Shown here piece by piece: positions 53,118 through 63,543 of a stretch of 64,000 nucleotides of DNA. Under the pieces are notes generated by a model. The model was not told the origin of the DNA and made no database searches. It was given only the letters and a program-made list of their open reading frames with translations. The stretch lies in the NCBI RefSeq assembly GCF_009911595.1, contig NZ_QWKG01000014.1, positions 19,416 through 83,415 of the forward strand, given 5' to 3'. This stretch comes from Colidextribacter sp. OB.20 (lineage in GTDB: Bacteria; Bacillota; Clostridia; Oscillospirales; Oscillospiraceae). Both the position numbers and the translations under genes were made by a program. Every line of letters begins with the position of its first letter. Positions within the stretch are counted from its first letter, which is position 1.

Positions 53118-55340
53118 ATGGATTGTACAGAGGAACTTTTACTGGCTGAAGAGGGAGCTCCGAGCCGTGAGGCGCGTGAGCGGCACAGCGGCATGCGAAG
53201 CGTTCAGAACCTGGAGTCAATCATCAATGAGGGCCTTCGTGTCGCCCTGCAGGAGGAGACCCCGGATCAGTCGCTGGAGGTGCTGCTGGAGCATTTGGGA
53301 AAGGCGCTGAACGGGGAGCGGACCTATATCTTTGAGCAGAACGGGTCCGGCGGCGATGACAACACCTATGAGTGGGTGGCGGACGGAGTGGAGCCCGAGC
53401 GGGAGAACCTTCAAAATGTCCCGCCGGAGGTGTGTGCCAGCTGGTATCGGAATTTCAGTGTTGGCGGACATATTGTCATTGAGAATGTGGAGGATATTCG
53501 GGAGACGGAGCCGCTTCAGTATGAGAATCTGATGCGGCAGGGCATCCATTCCCTTGTGGTGGTCCCCCTGTACAACGGAAAACAGATCATCGGCTTTTAC
53601 GGCGTGGACAATCCCCCTGTGAAGTCGCTGGAATACGCCTCGAATATGCTTCAAACGGCGGCATACTTTATTGTGTCCTCCCTGAAGCGGCGCAATCTGT
53701 TCCGGGAGCTGCAAAAGCGGAGCTACCTGGAGGGGAGACGGAGCCTGGAGGACATTCTGGAGGGCGCCAGAACCGGCATCTGGACCATTGAGCTGGAGGA
53801 GGGCTGCCAGCCCAGGATGTACGCGGACCGGACCATGCGGATTCTGCTGGGCGTGCCGGACAGCATCGGGCCGGAGGACTGCTACCGGCACTGGTTTGAG
53901 CGCATTGAGCCGGACTATGTGAAGATGGTTCAGGAGGCAGTGCAGGAAATTCTGAAGGCCGGACGGGGCGAGGTAATCTACCCCTGGGACCATCCGGAGC
54001 TGGGCAAGATCTACGTCCGCTACGGCGGTGTGCCCGACAGAACGTTCAAAAAGCCGGGGGCCTGTCTGAACGGATATCACCAGGACATCACCGAGACCAT
54101 GGTGACGAGAAAAAAACAGGAGCAGTCCATTATGGAGCTCCTGGAGCGGGTGCGGCGGGCGAACTCGGCCAAAAACGAGTTTCTTTCCCACATGTCCCAC
54201 GACCTTCGCACGCCCATCAACGGAATCCTGGGGATGCTGACCATTCTGGAAAAGAGCCAGGATGACCCGGAGCGGCAGCGGGACTGCCAGAGAAAAATCC
54301 GGGTGTCAACGGAGCACCTTCTGTCTTTGGTGAACGACGTTCTTCTGGTCAGCAAGCTGGAGAGCGGGCGGCCGGCGGCGGTGGAGGAGCCCTTTGACCT
54401 CCATAATACGCTGGAGGACTGTGCCGCGATTTTGTCTCCCACGGCGGATGAGCGGGCAATCTGCCTGAAGCTGGAGTACGCGGGCCTGCGCCATCGGAGG
54501 ATGATTGGAAACGCGCTGTATCTGAAGCAGATCCTGATGAATGTCATGGACAACGCCATCAAATACAACCGTCTCCGCGGCTCCGTCTTTGTTCAGGCGG
54601 AGGAGACCGCGTTTCAGGATGGGACTGCAACCTGCCGGTTTACCATCGAGGACACCGGAATCGGCATTGGAGAGGACTTCAAGGCGCATATTTTCGAGCC
54701 CTTCGCCCAGGAGCATCAGGGGGCGAGGACCGACTATAACGGCGCTGGTCTTGGCATGTCCATTGTAAAGAAGCTGGTGGACCAGATGCGGGGAACGGTC
54801 ACGGTGGACAGCCAGGTGGGCAGGGGCAGCGTGGTCCAAATCACTCTGCCCATCCGGGTGGACGAGGCGTGGGGCAGCCGGCCCGTGGATGAAGAGGGGG
54901 AAGTGCCGGGCGACGTTGCCGGAATGCGGGTCCTTCTGGTGGAGGACAACGAGCTCAACTGCGAAATTGTGGAGTACATCCTCGGGGAGGCAGGGGCGGA
55001 GGTTGTGACCGCAAATGACGGAAGGGCCGCCGTGGATGCCTTCACGGCATCCGCTCCGGGGACGTTTGACTGTATCCTGATGGACCTGATGATGCCGGTT
55101 ATGAGCGGATATGAGGCGGCTCGGGTGATCCGTGGTTTGGACCGGGCGGACGCGAAAACTGTGCCTATCATCGCGCTGTCGGCCAACACATTTGAAGAGG
55201 ATATCGCACTGGCGAAGGATGCCGGGATGGACGCGCATTTGGCAAAGCCTGTGGATATTCACGGAATGTTCCGGGTTATGAGCCGGCTGAGAGGCCGTCA
55301 GATCTGGAAGCCATATGACAGGCGGGAGCCGGATGCCTAG
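53118..55340 (+). CDS. Hybrid sensor histidine kinase/response regulator (GAF-PAS)
   Basis: 740 residues from ATG 53118 (GGAGG upstream). No membrane helix, so cytoplasmic. A GAF-like domain (about 30-190), a PAS-like domain (about 215-340), HisKA with His361 ([12 protein letters not shown]), HATPase (DNAIKYN, DTGIGI, GAGLGMS), and a receiver with Asp656 ([11 protein letters not shown]). Its end overlaps the upstream part of the next kinase region. Confidence 0.92.
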   Translation: MDCTEELLLAEEGAPSREARERHSGMRSVQNLESIINEGLRVALQEETPDQSLEVLLEHLGKALNGERTYIFEQNGSGGDDNTYEWVADGVEPERENLQNVPPEVCASWYRNFSVGGHIVIENVEDIRETEPLQYENLMRQGIHSLVVVPLYNGKQIIGFYGVDNPPVKSLEYASNMLQTAAYFIVSSLKRRNLFRELQKRSYLEGRRSLEDILEGARTGIWTIELEEGCQPRMYADRTMRILLGVPDSIGPEDCYRHWFERIEPDYVKMVQEAVQEILKAGRGEVIYPWDHPELGKIYVRYGGVPDRTFKKPGACLNGYHQDITETMVTRKKQEQSIMELLERVRRANSAKNEFLSHMSHDLRTPINGILGMLTILEKSQDDPERQRDCQRKIRVSTEHLLSLVNDVLLVSKLESGRPAAVEEPFDLHNTLEDCAAILSPTADERAICLKLEYAGLRHRRMIGNALYLKQILMNVMDNAIKYNRLRGSVFVQAEETAFQDGTATCRFTIEDTGIGIGEDFKAHIFEPFAQEHQGARTDYNGAGLGMSIVKKLVDQMRGTVTVDSQVGRGSVVQITLPIRVDEAWGSRPVDEEGEVPGDVAGMRVLLVEDNELNCEIVEYILGEAGAEVVTANDGRAAVDAFTASAPGTFDCILMDLMMPVMSGYEAARVIRGLDRADAKTVPIIALSANTFEEDIALAKDAGMDAHLAKPVDIHGMFRVMSRLRGRQIWKPYDRREPDA

Positions 55341-55371
55341 AAATACTGGAGGCTGTGGAGATGGAAAAAGT

Positions 55372-57564
55372 ATGAAAAACAAGGCGCTGCCGCGTTCGTT
55401 AAGAATCGGTATCGTGGTAATGATTTGTCTCACAATATTCGTGTTTTCCTTCCTTGGAATTTCCATCCATAATATGAGCGAAAACACGATTGAGGAGATT
55501 GGAACCGCCTATATGGCCGGAATGAACGAGCAGGTGTCGCTGCACTTTGAGACGATCATCGAGCTCCGCCTGACCATGGCGGAATCCATCGCGCGTATTG
55601 CGGCGGGAGATGGAGATTCCGGTTACGGAGCAGAGGAGGAGATTGAATACGGCGCGAGGGCAAGGCATTTTCTGTGCGCCGCTCTGTATTCTCCCGACGG
55701 CAGAATTGAGATGATTTACGGTGACCCTGTGAAGCTCAACCACCCTGAGGCCTTTTTAGAGAGCCTGCGGAGCGGGGAGCGCAAAGCGGCCTCCGCCGTC
55801 AGCAGCGGAGGCGACGGTGTCATATTGTTCGGCGTTCCCTGTGAATATCCCATGTCCGACGGCAGTGGAAGCCTTGCCATCGTGGTGGGACTGTCCACAA
55901 AATATATGGGTGAGGTTCTGTTCCTGGATTCGGATGAGTCGCTGAGCTATTCCTTTGTGATCCGGAAGGACGGCAGCTATGTGGTGGGGAACGAGGGTGG
56001 CGGCCACCAAAACTATTTTGACAGGCTCACCGACATCTTTGACGGGCAGGATGTGGAGACGGATACCTGTATTGAACAGCTGAAGGCCGCCATGGACGCC
56101 GACAGGGATTATTCCACTATTGTGAAAAACGGCGGATCACGCCGCCATATATACTGCACCAGCCTTCCCTACTGCGATTGGTATCTGGTGACGGTCCTCC
56201 CCTTTGAGGGACTGGACAGTGCCATTGCGGGCATGGGAGACCGCTGGCTTGCCATGGTCTACGCTGCCTCCTTCGCGGTGATCGCCATGCTCCTATACAT
56301 ATTTTTCCAGTGCCTGAAGCTGTTTAAGAACCAAGTATCTGAGCTAAGGCGCATGAACACGGAGACGGACTCGGCCCGGAGGGCCGCAGAGCAGGCGCGG
56401 AAGGAGGCGGAGCAGGCCAACGCGGCAAAGCAGGAATTTTTGTCCAGCATGAGCCACGATATCCGCACCCCCATGAACGCCATCATCGGGATGACCTCTC
56501 TGGCCCTGGATAATACGAATAACCCGGAGCAGGTGCAGAACTACCTGAGCAAGATTGCCTTGTCCAGCAAGCACCTGCTTGGACTGATTAACGACGTACT
56601 GGATATATCCAAGATTGAGAGCGGAAAGATGACGCTGAATGTGGAGCCGGTGTCGCTGAGGGAGACGATGGACAGCCTTGTGAACATCATGCAGCCCCAG
56701 GTCGCGGCAAAAAACCAGCAGTTCAACGCGGTTGTCCGGGAGATCATCTCGGAAAACGTGTACTGTGACGGCGTGCGGCTGAATCAGGTTTTGATTAACC
56801 TTCTGGGGAACGCCGTCAAATTCACCCCGGAGAAGGGCTCTGTTCAGATAACCGTGTATCAGGAGGCGCTGCCGGAGGATGCCGCCCGGGTCCGCACCCA
56901 TTTCCTGGTGAGCGACACGGGCATCGGCATGTCGAAGGAGTATCAGAAGGTGATATTTGAGTCCTTCAGCCGGGAGGACAACACCCGGGTCCGGAAAACG
57001 GAGGGGTCCGGGCTGGGCATGGCGATTACCAAGTGCATTGTGGACACCATGGACGGAACCATCTCTGTCCGCAGTGAACAGGGTCAGGGCAGTGAGTTCC
57101 ATGTTGTGCTTGATCTGAAGCGGGCGGCCGCGCCTGCGGTGTCGAAGGCGGCAGGTGGGACCGAAAGAGCGGGCGATGTGGTACTGAAAGGAAAACGTGT
57201 CTTGCTGGCGGAGGACAACGAGCTTAACTGGGAGGTGGCGAGAGAGCTGCTTTCTATCCTTGAGCTGGAATTGGACTGGGCAGAAAACGGGGAAATCTGT
57301 GTGGAAAAGTTTAAAAAATCCCCGACCGGATACTATGACACGATCATCATGGATGTACGGATGCCGGTTATGGACGGCTACGAGGCCACTGCGGCTATTC
57401 GAGGCCTGGAGCGGGCGGACGCGGACATTCCGATTATTGCCATGACGGCTGACGCCTTCTCAGAGGACATTCAGAGGTGCCTGGAGTGCGGTATGAATGA
57501 TCACCTGGCAAAGCCCATTGATATTCAGACGGTCGCCTGTAAGCTGAAGAAATATCTGAATTAG
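55372..57564 (+). CDS. Membrane hybrid sensor histidine kinase/response regulator
   Basis: 730 residues from ATG 55372 (GGAGATGG upstream). Two membrane helices (about 12-34 and 290-312) flank an extracellular Cache-like domain; a coiled coil (about 325-350) leads to HisKA with His362 ([11 protein letters not shown]), HATPase ([24 protein letters not shown]) and a receiver with Asp661 ([11 protein letters not shown]). Thirty-one nt after the preceding kinase, so probably one operon. Confidence 0.92.
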   Translation: MKNKALPRSLRIGIVVMICLTIFVFSFLGISIHNMSENTIEEIGTAYMAGMNEQVSLHFETIIELRLTMAESIARIAAGDGDSGYGAEEEIEYGARARHFLCAALYSPDGRIEMIYGDPVKLNHPEAFLESLRSGERKAASAVSSGGDGVILFGVPCEYPMSDGSGSLAIVVGLSTKYMGEVLFLDSDESLSYSFVIRKDGSYVVGNEGGGHQNYFDRLTDIFDGQDVETDTCIEQLKAAMDADRDYSTIVKNGGSRRHIYCTSLPYCDWYLVTVLPFEGLDSAIAGMGDRWLAMVYAASFAVIAMLLYIFFQCLKLFKNQVSELRRMNTETDSARRAAEQARKEAEQANAAKQEFLSSMSHDIRTPMNAIIGMTSLALDNTNNPEQVQNYLSKIALSSKHLLGLINDVLDISKIESGKMTLNVEPVSLRETMDSLVNIMQPQVAAKNQQFNAVVREIISENVYCDGVRLNQVLINLLGNAVKFTPEKGSVQITVYQEALPEDAARVRTHFLVSDTGIGMSKEYQKVIFESFSREDNTRVRKTEGSGLGMAITKCIVDTMDGTISVRSEQGQGSEFHVVLDLKRAAAPAVSKAAGGTERAGDVVLKGKRVLLAEDNELNWEVARELLSILELELDWAENGEICVEKFKKSPTGYYDTIIMDVRMPVMDGYEATAAIRGLERADADIPIIAMTADAFSEDIQRCLECGMNDHLAKPIDIQTVACKLKKYLN

Positions 57565-57643
57565 GAGACATCCGGCTGGAGGGATATGCCGCCTGTGGAC
57601 GGTTCAGGTGGAATGAATGTGTCAGCTGCGGAGGACAAGCGAA

Positions 57644-58786
57644 ATGAAGGAAAAGATAATCCGCCTTTTGAAGCAGGAGACCGTGCTGTGCGCGGCGTCA
57701 GGCCTTGCGATTGTCTCCGCGCTTCTTGTACACCCGGACAGGGAGTATATCGGCTATGTGGATTTCCGTACGCTGGCGATCCTGTTCTGTCTGATGAGCG
57801 TCATGGCCGGCCTGCAAAAGAGCGGCGTGTTCCAGTCTGTTGCCCAGGCTCTTTTGAGCAGGGTGAGCCAGGTCTGGCAGCTGGTGCTGATTCTGGTCCT
57901 GCTCTGCTTTTTCTCCAGTATGCTGGTGACAAACGATGTGGCCCTCATTACCTTCGTCCCCTTTACGCTCGTTGTTCTGAACATGCTTGGGCCGGAGGCC
58001 AAACGGCAGCTGGCCGTCCCAGTTGTGGTTTTGCAGACCGTCGCCGCAAATCTGGGCAGTATGCTGACCCCCATAGGGAACCCGCAGAACCTGTATCTGT
58101 ACGGAAAGGCGGGCCTGTCCTTAAAAGCCTTCATCCTGCTGATGCTGCCCTATGCGTCGGCGGCGCTTCTGGCTATCCTTGTCTGGTGCCTTCTCCAGTC
58201 CAGAGCCTATCGCGGAGCGATTCAAATCTCCTTTCCTGAGAGGGTGGAGCTCTTTGGAGGCGGAGGCCGCCTGGCTGTCTATGGGGTGCTTTTTGGGCTT
58301 GACCTGCTGACGGTGGCCAGGGTGATTCCCTGCGGCGTGTCCCTTGGGGTGACTGTCGCCGCTCTGCTGCTGGTGGACAGAGACATTTTCCTCCGTGTGG
58401 ACTACAGCCTGCTGTTAACCTTTGTGGGATTCTTTGTTTTTATCGGCAATATCGGAAGGCTTCCGGTCTTTTCACAGATGCTGCAGCGGGTTGTGTCGGG
58501 CAACGAGATCCTGGCTGGTGTTGCCGCGAGCCAGATCATCAGTAATGTTCCGGCGGCGCTTCTGCTGTCCGGGTTTACGGAGAATCTGCCTGCCCTGGTG
58601 ATTGGCGTGAATCTAGGCGGTCTTGGGACGCTGATCGCCTCCATGGCCAGCCTGATCTCCTACAAGCTCATTGTGCGGGAGGATGGCGGGATGAAGGGGG
58701 CCTACTTCCGATACTTTACGGCGGCAAATGTCAGCTTTTTGATTATCCTTCTGGCGTTTGCGCTGTTTTTAGGAGCTAAGGCCTGA
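57644..58786 (+). CDS. ArsB/SLC13-type anion transporter
   Basis: 380 residues from ATG 57644 (GGAGG upstream), about ten hydrophobic helices, with the paired motifs VTNDVALITFVPFTLVVL and SNVPAALLLSGF typical of the ion-transporter superfamily, plus GSMLTPIGNPQNLYLY. Probably transports dicarboxylates or oxyanions; substrate unknown. May belong to the kinase operon. Confidence 0.82.
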   Translation: MKEKIIRLLKQETVLCAASGLAIVSALLVHPDREYIGYVDFRTLAILFCLMSVMAGLQKSGVFQSVAQALLSRVSQVWQLVLILVLLCFFSSMLVTNDVALITFVPFTLVVLNMLGPEAKRQLAVPVVVLQTVAANLGSMLTPIGNPQNLYLYGKAGLSLKAFILLMLPYASAALLAILVWCLLQSRAYRGAIQISFPERVELFGGGGRLAVYGVLFGLDLLTVARVIPCGVSLGVTVAALLLVDRDIFLRVDYSLLLTFVGFFVFIGNIGRLPVFSQMLQRVVSGNEILAGVAASQIISNVPAALLLSGFTENLPALVIGVNLGGLGTLIASMASLISYKLIVREDGGMKGAYFRYFTAANVSFLIILLAFALFLGAKA

Positions 58787-58806
58787 AAATCAGTGAATAG
58801 ATAAAG

Positions 58807-58841
58807 AAAAATCCCGGAAATCATGGATTTCCGGGATTTTT
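58807..58841 (+). terminator. Terminator of the kinase-transporter operon
   Basis: AAAATCCCGGAAATC, loop ATG, and its complement ending in TTTTT. Confidence 0.9.
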
Positions 58842-58878
58842 GAGCGTATTGAGCTGAAAATCAGCACTTGCTGAACTG

Positions 58879-59043
58879 TGAAGTGCCCCCAAAAAGTTAG
58901 ACAAAAATAAGGCGGTAAAATTGTTCAAGCAGCTGAAAGGGCTTGTTGTCTGTGAAGAGCAGGCGGCAAGCCCTTTAGCTTTGCCTTGATGCGGCGATTA
59001 TTGTAGTAATCCAGATAGGCAATCAAATGAGAAATATTTTCAA
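58879..59043 (-). mobile_element. IS3-family insertion sequence remnant
   Basis: An IS3-like terminal repeat (TGAAGTGCCCCCAAAAAGTT at 58879) followed on the minus strand by the last 37 or so codons of an OrfB transposase (HLIAYLDYYNNRRIKAKLKG, stop at 58925-58927). The rest of the transposase is missing. Confidence 0.8.
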
Positions 59044-59132
59044 AAAAATCACCATTAAAAATCCTTGTATCTGTTGTAGCACAAGACTTTACTATTTTGA
59101 CGAACGGCTAAACTTCATCATTTGATTTTTGC

Positions 59133-59161
59133 TTGACTGCCGCTAATCTCCATGTTAGTAT
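59133..59161 (+). promoter_or_regulatory. Probable promoter of the second integrase gene
   Basis: TTGACT (59133-59138), 17 nt, TAGTAT (59156-59161). Forty-seven nt before the ATG. Confidence 0.5.
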
Positions 59162-59208
59162 TGAGAAAAAATCTTTGTTTGATTTTTTAACTTCAAGGGG
59201 GTATAGAC

Positions 59209-60188
59209 ATGGCAAAGCAAAGATTAAAGCCAAAACTGACACGGGAAGAAATGAACAACCAGTATCTTAATTCCATCTTTGAGGAATTTATAGCAGAAAA
59301 GAAAGCATTAGGCAGAGAGCCAGACACACTAAAGGCGTATCAAGTGACGTTCAATGAATTTTATAAATACTTCGGAGAGCGTGCAGAGGAAACAGGCGAT
59401 ATTGTAGCGTCAATGTTCATTGAATGGACAAACAGTATGAAAGATAGAGGCTTGCGTCCTGCTACAATCAATCATCACTTAATGGGTATGCGTACTTTCA
59501 TGTATTGGTGCATGGACGAGGAAAGACAATACATAGACCGCTTTAAGATTAGGCTTGTTAGGGTACAAGATGAAATGCCGAAAGACTACACGTTAGAAGA
59601 AGTCAAAGCATTACTTAAAAGCCTGATAGCAAGGAAAAGAAAATTTCCGTCTGGCGTAGCTGGGCCGTTAGTTGCTTTGTAGTTGGCACAGGGGCGAGGC
59701 TGGGAACACTTGTTGACATTAGGATGAAAGACCTTGATTTTCAAAACGGAAAAGTCTTTTATCAGCACACGAAAAACAAGAAGTTACAAACCGCAAATAT
59801 GCCGCCTAAACTTATGAGAGCATTAAGGGACTACATAGCTATATGGAGGGCTGACGCAGGGGAAGAAGATTATTTATTCTGTAATGCCAGCGGAGACAAG
59901 ATAGCAAAGCAAGCCTTAACACAGGGCTTTAGAGAGTACACGAAAAGCAGAGGCGTGAGCAAGACCACACTTCACGGATTGCGGCACACGTTCGCCAGAG
60001 AATGGTTTTTGAATGGCGGGGACGTGGTACAGCTTTCTAAAGTGCTGGGACATTCCACCCTTGCCATGAGTGAGCATTACATGAACATTTACGCAGACAC
60101 AGCCAGAGACAGGTTTATTGAGTTCAACCCATTGGAGAACATAGCAAGGACTACAACAAAGAAAACGCTAAGACCGAAAGGCGATTGA
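59209..60188 (+). pseudogene. Tyrosine recombinase, frameshifted at an A4 tract
   Basis: Two frames form one integrase: 59209-59682 (core-binding domain, KAYQVTFNEFYKYFGE) and the catalytic part to 60188 (GARLGTLVDIRMKDLDF; HGLRHTFAREWFLNGGD; LGHSTLAMSEHYMNIYAD). An extra A in the run at 59617-59620 restores SKEKKISVWRSWAVSCF between them. As written the catalytic domain is not made. It marks a second mobile element, unrelated to the prophage integrase. Confidence 0.82.
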
Positions 60189-60198
60189 ATACGGCACA

Positions 60199-60233
60199 GG
60201 GGGGCGGCAAAGAAAGCCGCTCCCCCTCTTTTT
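60199..60233 (+). terminator. Terminator after the second integrase
   Basis: GGGGGCGGC, a short loop and GCCGCTCCCCC followed by TCTTTTT. Confidence 0.85.
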
Positions 60234-60234
60234 G

Positions 60235-60527
60235 TCCACCGCCGCCGCTGAGCGGCTTCTAAGGGCCTCTTGCGTGTCTGGTAATGCTGGGACATGGGCG
60301 AGACCCTAACGGGCCTCTATGGGCCTCCTGTGGCCTTGTAGCTGCTGAGGGCCGCAGCTCCCGCCGAGTGCTTCAAATCGAGAGGGCCAGCGGCTCCCGC
60401 TCCCGCTCGCTGGGGCCGACTGCGCCGCCGTTGGCGGCTTGTCGGCCCTGCTCCCGCTCCACCAGCCGTTGAGCAAGGCAAGTAAAGAGGGCGGCGGCTC
60501 CCTTCGGTCGCCGCCGCCTATGGCCTG
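60235..60527. other. GC-rich intergenic stretch without gene
   Basis: 293 bp, GC-rich, with GGGCCTC repeated (60266, 60310, 60321) and a hairpin GGCGGCG..CGCCGCC at about 60490-60520 that could end the minus-strand gene. No convincing reading frame on either strand. Confidence 0.4.
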
Positions 60528-60968
60528 TCAGTCTCCCGCTTGCAGTTCTGCAAGGGCTTTTGCTATCTCGTCAGCGAAAGAGGTAGTCTCTTTTTTGTTG
60601 GGAAGGATTGCGGGATAATACTTTTCACAATACATTCTTTTGATTTTCAAAGGGGCGTATTTAGGTATTTCTTTAATATCGCCTAACATTTCTTCTATTT
60701 GTTCAGCGGTATATAAAGGCTCGTCAAGCTCTACCATTCTTTCGCCTTGCTTCTGCCGCTTCTTTTTCTTCTGCAATTCCTCCCGCCGCTTCTGCTTCAT
60801 TTCAGCGGTAAAAGGGATTTTTTCAGCGTCCAACTGTTGCAAATAAGTCAGGGCTTCCGCTCCCTTTTTCTTTCCAAGGCTTAAAGCGTGTTCAATCAGT
60901 GCTTTATTGTCCAACTCCCGAAAGGTCATTTCTTGCCAGTGCTTGCGGGATTCGTTCTTTTTTGCCAT
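60528..60968 (-). CDS. Hypothetical mobile-element protein (146 aa)
   Basis: Basic, helical (QKRREELQKKKKRQKQGERM), with a C-terminal YTAEQIEEMLGDIKEIPKYA segment. GGAGGCGGC before the ATG. Not recognised; the GC-poor codons fit the right-hand element. Confidence 0.6.
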   Translation of the reverse strand: MAKKNESRKHWQEMTFRELDNKALIEHALSLGKKKGAEALTYLQQLDAEKIPFTAEMKQKRREELQKKKKRQKQGERMVELDEPLYTAEQIEEMLGDIKEIPKYAPLKIKRMYCEKYYPAILPNKKETTSFADEIAKALAELQAGD

Positions 60969-61035
60969 GTTCGCCGCCTCCTTGCAGTAATATGGGTATA
61001 GTGTAAAGATTTGTTATTGAATTGTCAAGAGGAAA

Positions 61036-61063
61036 GGCGGTTAGTGTGTAAACACTAACCGCC
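61036..61063 (-). terminator. Terminator of the lipoprotein gene
   Basis: GGCGGTTAGTG, a 6-nt loop and its complement, 8 nt after the stop of the minus-strand lipoprotein gene; the U-tract on that strand is weak. Confidence 0.6.
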
Positions 61064-61070
61064 CTAAAAT

Positions 61071-61856
61071 TTAATTTACGCTAACTAATTTTACATCTAT
61101 CATAGAATTTGCAGTCTTTCTACCTGATATTGTTATATTGTCTCCATTTTTTAATTCTGTTCCATCAATAGTAATTGTGTCAATAGATTGACCAGGTACA
61201 TGATTAACAGAGATAGCATCTGACAATGAAATAATCATTGTTTCAACAGTTGCATCAGGTTCTGTAAGTCCGAAGTACCAGGCATCTTCTTTCCCATCTT
61301 GAGAAACTATACTTCCATCTATTTCTTTTAATGTCAAATATCTAAAGGTTAATTTCCCAGTGATTTCATATATATCTTTTGCTACATAAGCATTTATCAA
61401 TTCACACCCACCATAAGAAATGTACCAACTCGAATTATCCTCATATCCAACTTTTCCCAATTCGCCAACAACAGCGATTTCTTGGTCTTTCACTAAGTTA
61501 ATAATATCGTCTTTAGGTAAATACACTACTATAGTATTTCCATAATAGCTTAATACTATATAATCACTTTCTATTTCATCAACATATCCATTAAAGCAGT
61601 ATATTTTTCCTGTTAATTCTTCCTCTGCTTTAATTTTGTTGGCTGAAATAATTTCATACAGTTCTTTTAAGTCACTGTTTTCTGCCTGCTCTAACATTTC
61701 CTCTTTTGTCATGCCGCCGCTGGGCGTGTCTGTGCTTGTTGTGTCCCCGTTGCCGCCGCTGGGCGTGTTGTTGTCCCCTGTTCCACCGCCGCCGCCACAG
61801 GCCACCAGAGAGAGGGCCAGAGCCGCCACCAGCATGAGCGCAAGTAGTTTTTTCAT
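61071..61856 (-). CDS. Secreted lipoprotein
   Basis: 261 residues; signal peptide with lipobox LSLVACGG (lipid-attached Cys20), a Gly/Thr/Ser linker, then KAEEELTGKIYCFNGYVDEI and VYLPKDDIINLVKDQEIAVV, an OB-fold-like tRNA_anti-like pattern common in lipoproteins of Firmicutes. Function unknown. Has its own promoter (61912-61940). Confidence 0.8.
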   Translation of the reverse strand: MKKLLALMLVAALALSLVACGGGGGTGDNNTPSGGNGDTTSTDTPSGGMTKEEMLEQAENSDLKELYEIISANKIKAEEELTGKIYCFNGYVDEIESDYIVLSYYGNTIVVYLPKDDIINLVKDQEIAVVGELGKVGYEDNSSWYISYGGCELINAYVAKDIYEITGKLTFRYLTLKEIDGSIVSQDGKEDAWYFGLTEPDATVETMIISLSDAISVNHVPGQSIDTITIDGTELKNGDNITISGRKTANSMIDVKLVSVN

Positions 61857-61911
61857 TGTGTCAACCTCCGTCTAATTTTGTTGTTGTGCAGTGCAAAAAT
61901 GCCGCATGGAA

Positions 61912-61955
61912 ATAGTAACACAGAAAATGACCACTGTCAACGTCGTTACGACGTT
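61912..61955 (-). promoter_or_regulatory. Lipoprotein promoter with overlapping operator palindrome
   Basis: On the minus strand TTGACA (61935-61940), 17 nt, TACTAT (61912-61917). AACGTCGTTACGACGTT (61939-61955), an 8-bp inverted repeat, touches the -35. It lies between this gene and the divergent XRE regulator, which may bind it. Confidence 0.7.
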
Positions 61956-62005
61956 ATTAACAAGTTTATTCCATGCTTCACAGCCTCTAAACTATTGGCG
62001 AGGTG

Positions 62006-62239
62006 ATGAACATGAAAGAAGAATACAGAGAACAATACAGAAAGTTCGGCTTGAATGTGGTGTACTATAGAAAGGGGTTGAGAATAACACAACTGCAATT
62101 AGCTGAATTATTGGATATACAAAGAAGTCATATAAGCGCAATAGAGTTAGGTAATGTTGGCGTATCGTTTGACTTGATATTCAAAATGTGCGAGGTATTC
62201 AATATAAAGCCAAAGGAGCTATTTGACTTTAGAGATTAG
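62006..62239 (+). CDS. XRE-family regulator (77 aa)
   Basis: One helix-turn-helix domain (ITQLQLAELLDIQRSHISAI; FDLIFKMCEVFNIKPKEL). ATG 62006 after GAGGTG. Divergent from the lipoprotein gene across a palindrome. Confidence 0.8.
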   Translation: MNMKEEYREQYRKFGLNVVYYRKGLRITQLQLAELLDIQRSHISAIELGNVGVSFDLIFKMCEVFNIKPKELFDFRD

Positions 62240-62243
62240 CGCA

Positions 62244-62367
62244 GTGTCTAAATAAGTATACCTTTATAGACACGTTAAAAAGCCACAAAACAGCCCTGAT
62301 TTTGTGTCTGTAAAAGTTCAAAAATAATTTATAGATGTCTGTAATTTTTGTTTGACTTTTACAGACG
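62244..62367. promoter_or_regulatory. res-like recombination sites upstream of the serine recombinase
   Basis: Three inverted-repeat blocks with GTGTCT/GTCTGTAA half-sites: 62244-62273 (30-bp near-palindrome centred on GTATAC, a good crossover candidate), 62304-62341 and 62336-62367 (GTCTGTAA..TTTACAGAC). Such triplets are resolvase binding sites. Confidence 0.6.
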
Positions 62368-62380
62368 CTTATGTTATACT
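62352..62380 (+). promoter_or_regulatory. Promoter of the serine recombinase gene
   Basis: TTGACT (62352-62357), 17 nt, TATACT (62375-62380), overlapping the third res-like block, so the enzyme may repress itself. Confidence 0.7.
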
Positions 62381-62417
62381 CTTATTATCACAAGAGAACA
62401 AAAGGAGAGTGTAACAC

Positions 62418-63014
62418 ATGGAAAGCCGTACCTATGGATATGCAAGAGTAAGCACTAAGGAGCAAAACCTTGACAGACAGATGATAGTATTACAAGCACA
62501 GGGAATTGACGAGCGGAACATAGTGATAGACAAGGAGAGCGGAAAAGACCTTGACAGAAAAGGCTATCAATCTTTGAAAAATACCATGTTACGCCGGGGC
62601 GATACTCTGATAGTCAAATCTCTGGACAGGTTGAGCCGTAATAAGTGTGATATTAAGAAAGAGCTTGAGTATTTCAAAGAAAACGGTATCAGGCTAAAGG
62701 TGATAGACCTGCCTACAACAATGATTGACTTTGCAGACGGTCAAGAATGGGTGCTTGAAATGGTAAACAATATCTTGATTGAAGTGCTGGGGACTATTGC
62801 AGAGCAAGAGAGGGCCAGCATTAAGCAGAGACAGGCCGAGGGCATAGCCGCCGCAAAAGCAAAGGGCGTGGAGTTGGGGAGGCCGAAAGCGCAGAAGCCG
62901 GATAACTGGGAGGAAATTATAGGACAGTGGAAAGCCGGGGAAATCACCGCCCGGAAAGCTATGGAGCTAACAGGGACTACCCGTTGCACTTTTTACAAGC
63001 TGGCAAAGGAATAA
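62418..63014 (+). CDS. Serine recombinase (resolvase/invertase family)
   Basis: 198 residues; catalytic Ser in YARVSTKEQNLDRQ, Arg motif KSLDRLSRN, long E helix (NNILIEVLGTIAEQERASI), RQAEGIAAAKAKGVELGRP and a C-terminal helix-turn-helix (ITARKAMELTGTTRCTFYKL). AAAGGAG precedes the ATG. Full-length for small resolvases. Confidence 0.93.
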   Translation: MESRTYGYARVSTKEQNLDRQMIVLQAQGIDERNIVIDKESGKDLDRKGYQSLKNTMLRRGDTLIVKSLDRLSRNKCDIKKELEYFKENGIRLKVIDLPTTMIDFADGQEWVLEMVNNILIEVLGTIAEQERASIKQRQAEGIAAAKAKGVELGRPKAQKPDNWEEIIGQWKAGEITARKAMELTGTTRCTFYKLAKE

Positions 63015-63027
63015 GGGCAGAAACTCC

Positions 63028-63212
63028 GGGCCGCCGAAAATCGGCGGCCCGTTCGCCATGTTATAGCAAGGTCAATGTTTCTGCCGCTGGGTATAAACGA
63101 AAACGGCAGACACGCAATAGGTTCTTTTGATAACTGCGCGCGAGGCGCTGAAAGCGCCGAGCGCTCCTATAGTTATAAAGCGGCGGCGCTGAAAGCGCCG
63201 CCGCTTTATAAC
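63028..63212 (+). terminator. Series of strong hairpins after the recombinase
   Basis: GGGCCGCCGA..TCGGCGGCCC (63028-63050), GGCGC-TGAAA-GCGCC (about 63144-63158), and an 18-bp perfect stem with the same TGAAA loop (63172-63212). The first may terminate the gene; the paired TGAAA hairpins are an unusual feature of unknown role. Confidence 0.55.
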
Positions 63213-63235
63213 AAAATCTTGCTTTAGAATAGTCA

Positions 63236-63543
63236 CAAAAGAGACACAAGAGCGATTAGGGGTTGTTCAGTCCTCCATCAAAAAATCCCTAATAATAATA
63301 GGAAAGCACTTCTCCGATTGATAGTATAACACAAAAATTTTTTCGGCGCAATTAAAGCGATTAAATGAGGGAAAAGACTACACAAGAATGATTAAGGGTT
63401 GTTCACGTACTTATCAAAAATTTCTTATATATTTATATATTATATCTCTATTCAATAGTATAACACAAAAATTTTTTTAGTGCAATTAGAGCGATTAAGT
63501 GAGGTAAAAAACTACACAAGAGCAATTAGGGGTTGTTCAATAA
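63236..63543 (+). repeat. Tandem direct repeats of about 135 bp (2.3 copies)
   Basis: The segment ACACAAGAGCGATTAGGGGT recurs, with changes, at 63244, 63380 and 63514, and ATAGTATAACACAAAAATTT at 63321 and 63455, giving a period of 134-136 bp. AT-rich, no gene. It could be a regulatory or transfer/replication region of the element. Confidence 0.75.

Noticed and set aside
63236..63543. CRISPR array
   Set aside because: Repeat units are about 135 bp with only 2.3 copies and no short repeat-spacer pattern; no cas genes.
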